Source: Cyanophora paradoxa (Eukaryota; Glaucocystophyceae; Cyanophorales; Cyanophoraceae). Taken from it: a stretch of 64,000 bases of DNA. The notes below the pieces were generated by a model. That model was not told where the DNA came from. It worked only from the letters and a program-made list of their open reading frames with translations, and made no database searches. This document shows, piece after piece, positions 55,540 through 64,000 of this stretch; the first letter of the stretch is position 1; every line of letters begins with the position of its first letter. Made by a program: the position numbers and the translations under genes. The stretch covers positions 1-64,000 of the forward strand of contig QPMI01000282.1 in NCBI GenBank assembly GCA_004431415.1. The letters run 5' to 3'.

Positions 55540-57485
55540 TCATGCGAAGTAAAAAGAGCCGCCCGCGGCCGGCGGCAGCGAAGAGGGGAAGGGCGACCGC
55601 CCGGTGCGGTCGGAGAGAGCGGGCTGGGCGCGGGGGAAGGCGGGGGGGAGGGGCGGGAGCGGGGGGAGGGCGGGCTTCGAATTCGCCAGCGAGGGCAGCC
55701 CCGGCGCCGGCACCGGCAGGCCGTGTGGGCTCCAGGGGCCAAGAAGCTCGCCCTCTGCATGCGCAGCGGCGGCTGCAGGGACGGGGGCGAGGCTGAGGCG
55801 CCTCAGCGCGCCCCCGGGCCGGGGCGGGGGGGCCGAGGCCCCTGGCGGCGCCCGCGCCGGGGCGGCGCGGGGGAGGCTCGCCACGTCTGACGAGTGGCGC
55901 CGCGGGTGCCCCGCGGGCGCTGCAAGCGCGGCAGCAGCGGCCTCGGAGGGGTTGGGCCCTGACCAGCTCCGGGACTGCCGGACGGGGCAGTGGCGGGCCG
56001 TGACAGGCGGGCCGGCGCCGGCGGGCGTGGGCGGCGGCGGCGCGGTCGCGCCGGGGGGAGCGACGACCGGGAGGGGCAGGGGGCGGAGCGGGCGGGGGCG
56101 GGGCGGAAGGAGGGCGCTGCCCTCGAGACCGCGGAGCAAGCCCGACGAGGGCCGGGGTGGGGAGGAGAAGAAGGCGGCGAGGCCGGCACCGGTACCCTCC
56201 CCTAGGCCTGGAGGCGTCCAGGGTCCTGGGGGGGTAGGCGGGTACGTAAACGGCGGCGAGTCCGCGCCGGTCGTCGCCGACGATGTGCCGGAGGGGTACG
56301 GTGGAGAATCGGCGCTCGATCGAACGGCGGGGAAGAACGGGGGCGAGTCGACGCGGCGGGGGCCCGCGGCCGGACCGCGGGGTGGAAGAAGAAGGGAGGC
56401 TGAGGCGGGGCGGGACGGGAGTGGAGAGCTCCCCGCGGACGACGGGGCGGATCCAGAAGCTGCCGGGGCGGCGGCCGCGGCCGCGCGGGCGGGGCCCGGG
56501 GCGCCCATGTCGCCGCGGCTGCCGCAGAGCGCGCGGTACGCGGCGTCTGTGATGGGGCGGATCGAAGCGAGGCCGCCCCCGAACGGGGGCGGCGTACGGG
56601 TCGGACGACGCGGCAGGGGCAAGGAGACGCGGCGCGCCGATGACGATCGCGAGCTCGAGCTCGAGCCGCCGAGGGGCTGCGGCGTTAACGTTTTCCGCCG
56701 CCTCATCCTGTCGAGAGCTGATCATGAGCGAAGCAGCCTGAAATTAAAGGAGGGAAATGAACAGAGGCGTACCCCGAGGGGGCCGGGGGGCTCGGGTTCG
56801 CGCAGCAGCCGACGACGACCTCTGCGCATGCGGAGGGGCCGAGGCGACTCAGAGACGCGTACCCCCGCGCAGATGCAAGAAATGAAAGTTGTACCCCCGA
56901 CCTCCCTCAGGACGTCGAATCCCCGCCCCTCGTCCCACTTTGCGACGGCGGCGTAGAGCCTAAGCAGGAATGCGGCGTAAACGGCCTGAAGGGTACAGGT
57001 AATTATAAATACAATTAATCAGACAGAGAAGAGGGGATGAGAAAGGGTAAAAGGAGCACCGCGGAGACGCCGTCAGTCCAGGTGTCGGCTATTTGGAAGA
57101 CAGAACGTCGGAAGAGGGGCCTGGGCATGGCGTCTCGCCCTCGGCTGCATATGCATGCGCAGTTAAATGTTTAAATTGTTGACGCAGAAAAACAATTAAG
57201 ACCAATTGAGATTCCAATGCGGAATGAATTCAGGAGACTAAGATCAAGAGAAGCCTCACCTGTCCATCTCCCAGTCCTGGACAGCGGTCTGGAGGGCGGC
57301 GGAGGGGTCCCACTCGGCGTGCAGAGCCCGATACATGCACGCGTGGAACCGCTGCGGGGGTACGCGACGATTAGGGAGGGGTTACAAAGGGGGGTACAGA
57401 GGGGGTGCGGACCTGGAAGGAGCGGAAGGGGAGGTCGCCCGTGTCCGGCTCGGAGAGGGGGCGCGCTAGCTGACAGAACTGGGGG
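55540..57485 (-). CDS. Multi-exon protein with conserved N-terminal part and long Pro/Ser-rich tail
   Basis: Minus-strand exons: FCQLARPLSEPDTGDLPFRS (about 57482-57415), RFHACMYRALHAEWDPSAAL then QTAVQDWEMD (about 57350-57260, GT-AG on both sides), and LYAAVAKWDEGRGFDVLREV (about 56955-56890). A short Arg-rich exon before a GTACGC donor (about 56770) follows. The long last exon (about 56735-55540) begins near a TTTCAG acceptor and reads RPITDAAYRALCGSRGDMGA, then hundreds of Pro/Ser/Ala residues. It has SPPFFP / DSPPYP / DSPPFT repeats and ends PAAGGSFYFA. The 5' end is not found and may lie further right. Disordered scaffold or transcriptional regulator are both possible; the family is not recognised. 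In a tail this biased the frame choice is tentative. Confidence 0.45.
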
Positions 57486-57489
57486 GGGC

Positions 57490-59141
57490 GGTATTAATTA
57501 AATATATAGTGATCAAGCCTTGAAGGTGGGCTGATCACAATTATACAATCATGATCATGACTCTAGATCTTTAATAAAGGGCCACTGACTTGCCGCGCGC
57601 GTCAGTTGGGTCCGGGGAAGGGCATTTAACCTCGGCGAATCCAAGATCTAGATGCAGAGGGCAGCTGCAGGGACTTATATAATTAAGCTTAAGCTTAAGA
57701 AGGCGCGCGCGCGGTGGCCAGCTGCAGGCGAGCCGCCGGGCCGGCTCCGGCCGAGGCTGGCCATGCCAGGCGAGCTCAGCGGCTGTCCTCGCGATCGAGG
57801 CGAGCTGTCCTCTTAGAGGTAGACCTCATGATCAGGGCCTAGCGAGCTAGCTATAGCTATGTAAGGCGCGGGCCTTGGGAAGGGGGAGGGAACCTTAAGC
57901 TTGTCTGGCCATATGCATGGACGTGCTCGAGCTCCTGCCAGGCTGCGCATGCCCCGCGGCCGTCGCGCGCGTGAGGCGTGGCGGGTGCACGAGTGCGCAT
58001 GTGCTGCGGGTGCACGTGCGTCCCGGCGTGGCTATATATATAGCTAGGGGCTGGCCTAGGCCTCCGCGCGATCTGGGCGCGGGCGCGGGGACGCTGCTCA
58101 AGCTCACGTTCCGCTCAGAAAGCTGCGCAGCGGGCCAGCTCATGATCATGATCAGCGGCGCCGGCTGCAGCAGGCATGCGCATCGCGCGCGCGCGGGGCT
58201 CTGCGTCGCGCGGCGCGCGCGCCGCGCGGCCGCGGGCGTCGGCTTGTTGCAAGTGGCATAGCCGGCCAAGTGCGGTCGGCTTGCGGCCGGCTTGTGCAAT
58301 TGCGTCGGGGCGCGGTTGGCGCGGGTGAAGCGTGCGCGGCTGGCGCGGCTAGCCGCTGAGCCACAGCAAACTGCCGCGCGCGCGAGAGGCGTAACCATTG
58401 TTGAGCCGATCGAGCCGAGCTGCGGCGCCCGGGGAGAAAGCGTGGGGGAGAAAGTGGCCGGGGGAGACCGTAAAAAGACTTTTGCAGGGTAAGTTAACGC
58501 ACTCTCCAATGTGATTGGCTAGCGCGCGCGGCGTCCTCCCACGCGACCGCGTTCGCGCCCGGCCTCGCTCTTGCAGTACGGAATGTCAAACATGATGCGC
58601 GCAACGACCTCGAACTGGTCTGGCCCGTATATCTGCTCTCTGTGCGTCGCTGGACCCATTTTTGTCCCGGGTGTTGGTGCCTGTTCCTGGATCACCCTTT
58701 GGTCGGACGGGACCGGGAGACATGGTTTCGGGGTCCCCTGGGGATGCGCTTTCAGGATGTACCGCGCGGCCCCGGTTTTGCGGAGGTCGGGGAAATGGGA
58801 TTTGGGTTAGGGTTGGCCAGTGGGCCCAAGGGACAGGGACAGGGGAAGTGTTTTACCCTTCCCCAATCAATGCGCCGACCTTCTCGATTCCCGCGAGGAC
58901 CTCGGGATCGAAACGAAGGCTTTCCCGCGTCAGCAGCGCCCGGTCGCTGAAGGATCGGAGGGCGCGCTCAAATTTGATTCAAATTCAAAAGACGGCGCTG
59001 TGAGGCCGCCGGATCGGACCTGTGGAGGGCGGGGTCGAAATGGGGATCTCCGGGGGCCGGCGACGCGAATGAGGACCGCAGCTCCTCGATCAGAGGCGGC
59101 TGCGGGGGGGCCGGGGCCAGCTGAGTCGAGCTGGGTCATGA
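57490..59141. other. Intergenic, no supported gene
   Basis: Holds AAGCTTAAGCTTAAG (about 57684-57698), GATCATGATCATGA (57549-57562 and 58142-58153) and GC-rich unique sequence. A run near 58620-58870 (repeated TTTGGG/GGGAC words) looks like weak simple sequence. Confidence 0.5.
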
Positions 59142-59635
59142 TCAGCTGCAGGTGAAAGAATTCAAGCGTACCGTGTACGATCGCGAGGGGGCTGACTGCT
59201 TTGGGGGCGCGGAGCGGGGTCGCGCGCGCGAGGCCGAAGGGCGCAGGGTAGCTGGGGCGCCGGCGCCGGCGCTGCGGGGCCGCCCGAGAAGCACGCGCGG
59301 GAATCGATATTCGGCCAGAGCGTCGACGTCGGACAGGATGGAGGCGGCCGCCTGGAGGTCCGCCAGGACGCGCTGCTCGTGCGACGCAGCGGCGGCAGCT
59401 GCGGCGTTAACGTCGGTCGCACCCGCGGCCGCGGCGGCCGGCGCGTATGCATCCAGCTCCCCGCCGGCGCCGCCGGCCGCGGGCGCGGGCTCGGGGCTCT
59501 CGCTGCACTGAGATGCCGAGCGATGGGAAGCGCTGCAGCTGGCCAGGGCGAGGGCCATGAATCCAGATCCTTCTTCGGCCGAGGCTGGGGGCGCTCCCAC
59601 GTCCGTTATATCTATGGCCGCGGCGCCGGCTGACT

Positions 59636-59684
<49 letters not shown>

Positions 59685-59771
59685 TGCGCCGACGTCGGCG
59701 GGCGCACCATATGCATGACCAGCGCCGCCGGCCGCGGCGCCGGCGCCGCTGTCAGTCTGATCCATGCGCAT
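59142..59771 (-). CDS. Ala-rich protein with poly-Ala tract
   Basis: Open frame from 59771 (MRMDQTDSGAGAAAGGAGHA) to 59142, 209 residues. A (GCC) run encodes about 16 consecutive Ala. The C-terminal half is more ordinary (EQRVLADLQAAASILSDVDA, LAEYRFPRVLLGRPRS). The frame could include an intron or be one exon of a larger gene. Function unknown. Confidence 0.4.
59637..59683. repeat. GCG/GCC trinucleotide run
   Basis: About 15 perfect GCG units on the plus strand, encoding the poly-Ala tract of the minus-strand ORF. Confidence 0.95.
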
Positions 59772-60176
59772 GTTGCTCGCTTCAAGGCTTCACTGCACCG
59801 CGCACTGATATCGATATATACTGATCGCTTCAGTGCAGCTCAGCGGCTGCGACCGGTCGCCGGCGCGCGCAGCGCACGCGTTCGCGCGCACCAGCTGCTG
59901 AGCGCCACGAATCCCGCGATGCACCAGGCGCGCATGCGCAGCTGCGATTCGAATTCCTGATACTAGTATCGCCTGCAGCATGCGCACGTGCGGGCGTACG
60001 TATACGCGGCGCCGTCGGGAGCTCGAGATCTAGAGCGCCAAAATTAGCGCTCAAGCTGCGGCGCGGCTCAACTGCCACATCATGGGCCTTCATCATCAGC
60101 TTCATGGCGCTGCATGCGCAGCTAGCGATCGCGATGGCGGACGTCGACTCCGATCAAATTCGAACTCGGAGGTGCG

Positions 60177-60240
60177 AAAAAAAGGACTCCGGGAATCCGA
60201 ACCGGGATCTCCGAGGCGAAAATAATCGCTCGGAGTCGGA
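60177..60240 (-). ncRNA. Possible Pol III-type transcript or tRNA-like relic
   Basis: Read on the minus strand: GACTCCG, a hairpin (CCGAGCG / CGCCTCGG), CCCGGTTCGGATTCCC (close to a B-box), CGGAGTC pairing with the first seven bases, then TTTTTTT. The paired ends enclose about 53 bases, too short for a normal tRNA, and no D arm is evident. Confidence 0.3.
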
Positions 60241-60911
60241 GCCATTTCCCTCACCTGATCATGAGCCGCCGGGCCGCGAGGCTGAGCCGCTGAGCCGCCT
60301 GAGCGCTCATCGAGCATGGGCGCTCACTGGCTCATCCCTGAGCGACACCGGCCCGCGGCGCCGGCGGCTACCGGCATGCCGGCTGCGGTCGCTAGCGCTC
60401 ACTGAGTCAAGCGCTAGCGCTTATGATCATGATCATGATCAGCCTGGGCTCGGCCGCGGGAAGTCGGGCCCCGGGGGGCCCGGGGACCGGCCGTACCGTG
60501 GGTCATGCATATATATGATCGCCGGCTCGCGGCCACGGGACGCAGCCTGCAGCTGGCGGCGCCGCGGTGCAGCCGGTGGAGACCGGATCCGGAGCCGCGG
60601 GGCCCGGGGGCCGCGGCGCCGGCCGGGCCCGGCCGGCCGCGCGCGGGGCCGGGGCGCCGGGGGGCCCGCGGCGGCAAGCCTGGCAAGCTGGCAACGTTAG
60701 CGCGGTACTGAGTTATACGTTTATGGTATATGCGCGCGCATGCACATGTATTACTCGCTTAATCCTAAATTAATTTCCATTTCGAATTCGGCCGTCCCCG
60801 GTCCCGGCCCGGAGTCCCCCTAGGCCATATAGGCCTAGGCCTGCTCGAGCTCCCCCCTTCTCGAGCTCCCCAGGTCAATGGTTCCAATCGCGATTTGTCA
60901 TCGCACTCGCA

Positions 60912-63900
60912 CTAAGACTTTCCAAAGGCCTGGATGAGGTGGAGGAGAGTGAGCAGATCGCCCCCGGGAGAGGGCCCGGCCGGAGGCGCGGGGGCGGCCG
61001 CGGCCGCAGGGTGCGCGTAGCTATAGACGCTCGCAGCCGGGATCGGAGCTCGATCACGAGGCGGCGGGGCCGCGCCCAGCTGCAGGGGACAGCCGGCAGG
61101 GAAGGAAGGCGGGGCTGGGCAGAAGGCCGGCTCTGGGGCCGCTGCCGGGAAAGCCAGATACGCTGAAGAAGTTGCGGCTGCAGAGGGAGGCTGAGCTGAG
61201 AAGTGGGCTGGCTGCGGCCGCGGGGTGGGGAAGGACGGATCCGGAGATCTAGAGGATGCCCAGGCGGCGGATTCAGCGGGGATCCGGAGGGCGACGTTGG
61301 AGAGGGGCGGGTGGTGGCTCGCGACCGGGGCGGCGGGCCCGGGAAAGGCGCCGCCGAAGATGGGGGCCGGCCATGGACACGCCGACTCGGGCTCGGCGTC
61401 GTCGGTCGGTGCGTATGCGCCGCCGGCGCCGCCATGGCCATACACTGTATCCAGCTTCTGCTTCTTCTCGCCGCCGGTGCGGCCGACGGCCGCGGGCCCG
61501 GGCCCCGGCGGGTCCTGCAGCTGGCCTGCTCGCGATCGGTCATCGGAAAAATTTGCAGTCTGCGTATAGATGTGAAAAAGGCACCTTGCTTGCGCTTTTG
61601 CTGTGCCTGATTCGCCTGTTGCTGCTCCGAGTCGCCCAGCTCGTTGTATCCATGGCCAGTTGCAAGGGTAGCGAGCGCGCTTTGGAGCATCGCGCCAACC
61701 CCCAGTGCTTTCGACAGCGCATGTAAGCTCATCTGCATCGAGAATAGCAAGGATCGGCGTGCAGACTTCGCCAGCGCGCCAGCGAGAGCACTCGACATCG
61801 ATCGCGACGCACCTCAGGAGCTGCTGGCGCCACGCGCCGAAAAACTGCCGTGAGGGTGCTCTGATCGGCAGGCACGCCCGCCACGGCCTGCCGCGCCCGG
61901 AACAGCGTAAATTGCGAGGTTGCAATTGGCAGTCGCACAGCAATTTCGCACCGAATGCCACCAAGAGAAGCATTTGAGAATACGCGAGTGAACGGCGTAA
62001 ACACGGTTCTTGTCAGGAACCGCAGCGAGAAATCCACTGCGCTGCGAAGCTTCGACGACTATTCGCGTGGCGGCTTGCAGGGTGCTCTGCAGCCGCAAAC
62101 AGCGTCAGCTTTGCGCCGACTATGCACATCTAGATCTAGCATCGATGTGTCGCACCTGGAGCTCCTGCGCTGAGGTAGGCGCGCGGGGCATCTCCTGCGC
62201 CAGTGTCTGGCCCCATTCCGATATTTCCTCCTCGGAAGGACTGAAGTACTTCCGAACGAAATCCGAGTCGGGAGGCTGCGACTGCCGCCCACGGCGCCCT
62301 CGTAAACATCTTACAAGGAGAGCATCGAAAGAAAGAATGAAAGAATGTCGTTTATGACGCACGCGTTTGGTCAGAGGCGGGGCGCCGGTTGGAGGCGGGG
62401 CGCCGGATGGGAGGCACGAATTCGAATTCGGCAGCGGAGCGCCGGTTGCGATTTTCGTTCCAGCGTCATGATCAAGGTAGGGAACGCAGTGTACGCCGAA
62501 TTCGGCCATGATTTCCGCATTCACGCACTGCGCAAGCAGGACGATTCAAGCCACAAAAGCTAAGAAATTAAAGTCGCATCATGCACGGATCTAGAAAGCT
62601 CTTCGATCGCGATTCCATTGCAGCCAGTTGCGGACCTGTTTGCCAGTAAGCCGCTTATAGACATCGGCGAGCGTGCTGCTCGGCCCATCCATCCCGCTGA
62701 CGCGCTGTCCATGGCAGCCAAACAGCATGCACAGTTAGAGGCCGTGTCTGGTATTCGAAAAATAGGACGGTTTCACCTCGTGCCAGCGCATGAAACAACC
62801 GGCAATCCAACCGCGAATCTGCGCCTTGCGTGGCCACGGAACCCCGGAGACTGCGTTGTCCCTCTGCACGCGCCGCGACACCGCCCGCGACGCAGCTCGC
62901 ACGGCCGCCTGCGCGCGCGTGCGCATGCGGATCACGGGCTAGACAAAGGAAGCCCCGGCCCGAGGACGGGTCTACAGTTCGAGCCAGGCGGACCGCGAGG
63001 TCGCCCACGTTCTGAGGGGGCCCTAGGCCCCCGAGCTCCCGCAAGACATCTTCCACCTCGTCGCGATCGTCGCCGCCTGCACCGGGCTCGGGACCGGTAC
63101 GCGCCCGCCCGCGCCGCGCCTGGCCAGAGGGTGCCGATCCGGAGGGTTCAGGTGCGGGCGGCGCGGCCGCGGGAAGCGTCGACGCCGCGAGGCCCTCGAC
63201 TGCCTTCGCGAAAATATCGTCGGCGCCGAAGTCGCGCAGGAGATCCGTGTATGGGACCTGCGAATATAATCAGAGAGCCGAGCTCGATGGAACACAGAGC
63301 GGGCACGCGAACCCCCCGCCCCGTCAGCTGGCGGTACACGGCACCCAGCCGGCTGCCATCCCCGACCACGCCAGACGTGTTCTGAAAATACAGTGAACGT
63401 GAGAAAAACTAACGGAAGTGGCGAGCTCTGCGCGCCCGCGTCGGACCTGGTGCCAGCGATGGAAGCACGCGAGGGCCGAGTTGCGCAGGTTCGAGATGCG
63501 ATGCTTGGCCGTAATCTTCGCGAGAAGTCCCTCCCGCACTGCTCGTTCCGACACCAGCCGCGCCGCCGCCCGCATGGCCTCCTGCTAAAGGTGTCAGACA
63601 AGGATACTCAAAGAAAAGGAGATTCTTATGAAAGGCAGACCCCGAGTTCCAGGACAGTCTGCGGGGCGCGCGGCATTTCATTCAGAAGCTGGATCCAGTC
63701 TCGCCCGCGCATGTCACTGTTCTGCTGCTTCTGGTTCGAGCTTGATGGCGCTGCAGCGGCGGCAGAAGCGGCGTAAGTGGCGGAGGGGGCGGCGTCTCTG
63801 CGTTCGAGCTCGCCCACTGTTACGCCGGAGAGCGCGTCGCCCTGCAATCCGCGGCTGGCCGTTTTGCTGCCCAGCAGTCCGGCGGCGGCACGATGGCCAC

Positions 63901-64000
63901 CGGTACCGGCCTCCGAGCCGAAAATCTGCTGCCCGAGCTGGCTATCAGAATCGTTCGTCTGGATGATGGTGCACGTGGCTCCTTCCGTGTTCGCTGCGAT
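60912..64000 (-). CDS. Partial gene with repeated exons ending F-x-x-W-H (Sfi1-like repeats), 5' end outside window
   Basis: Coding reaches the window edge (VTVGELERRDAAPSATYAAS near 63800; RGRDWIQLLNEMPRAPQTVL near 63700). Three exons share one pattern of about 46 residues. Near 63600-63450 it ends RISNLRNSALACFHRWHQ; near 62935-62780 it ends KAQIRGWIAGCFMRWHE; near 62098-61955 it ends RVYAVHSRILKCFSWWHS. Each is followed at once by a phase-0 GT donor. A fourth near 61860-61815 is weaker (RQFFGAWRQQLL). Another exon reads DSDFVRKYFSPSEEEISEWG then QEMPRAP (about 62290-62160). The 3' part has HALSKALGVGAMLQSALATL, then a Pro/Ala-rich exon ending LLTLLHLIQAFGKS at 60912. Sfi1/centrin-binding repeats have such spaced aromatic W residues, so a basal-body scaffold is one possibility; not proven. 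Confidence 0.5.

Noticed and set aside
58571-59003. Several open frames near 58.6-59.0 kb
   Set aside because: Three overlapping frames of similar length with no coherent motif; sequence is simple GGGAC/TTTGGG-rich.

Overview
The window looks like nuclear DNA of a GC-rich unicellular alga. Genes are intron-dense and proteins are low-complexity (Pro, Ala, Gly, Arg rich). There is a carotenoid cleavage dioxygenase, a methyltransferase with a twin-arginine, thylakoid-type targeting segment, and many small exons. Several introns can only be spliced in frame with a GC donor. A haptophyte such as an Isochrysidales relative would fit GC-AG introns plus this base composition, but that is inference; no marker gene proves it. 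Coding is read through exons, so most gene models here are approximate in their exon borders. Single-base offsets are possible.

Layout. Positions 1-5866 and 12469-18711 are the two arms of a large inverted duplication, each carrying one copy of the same large multi-exon gene, pointing at each other. The 6.6 kb spacer holds a different kind of gene on the minus strand: a secreted/type I membrane protein with signal peptide, Kelch-like blades, a Pro/Ser/Thr stalk, a REJ/PKD-like domain, one membrane helix and a short tail. From 19 to 22.3 kb only weak genes are visible. At 23.3-24.6 kb lies a three-exon protein with a possible GRAM/PH-like fold. At 25.1-29.4 kb there are two tandem F-box/leucine-rich-repeat paralogues. 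At 29.8-32.2 kb a PWWP-domain gene runs minus, divergent from a carotenoid cleavage dioxygenase (32.3-35.0 kb, plus). A charged coiled-coil gene (minus) and a plastid-type SAM methyltransferase (36.1-37.8 kb, plus) follow.

At 38.7-44.0 kb there is a mobile-element island. It has a 1283-codon ORF with a retroelement-like zinc-binding region, a Ulp1/C48 cysteine protease domain and a zinc finger, a 3' hairpin and poly(A) tail, and two short hairpin-poly(A) modules flanking it in opposite orientations. Beyond it are a small acidic protein, two coiled-coil/low-complexity genes, an intact two-exon bL33 mitochondrial ribosomal protein, and a very intron-rich formate/nitrite transporter (51.6-55.0 kb) fused to a C-terminal PAS-like region. 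The right end carries a Pro-rich gene, a poly-Ala protein, and a partial gene built from repeated exons ending in F-x-x-W-H.

How the genes relate: this is a eukaryotic chromosome segment, not an operon. The main functional couplings visible are shared, compact divergent promoters (88 bp between the transporter and a coiled-coil gene; about 140 bp between PWWP and the dioxygenase), tandem duplication (F-box pair) and inverted duplication (the arms). The most striking items are the transporter-PAS fusion, its GC-AG introns and 12-nt exon, the inverted duplication with C-rich donor-proximal introns, and the Ulp1-carrying retroelement-like ORF.
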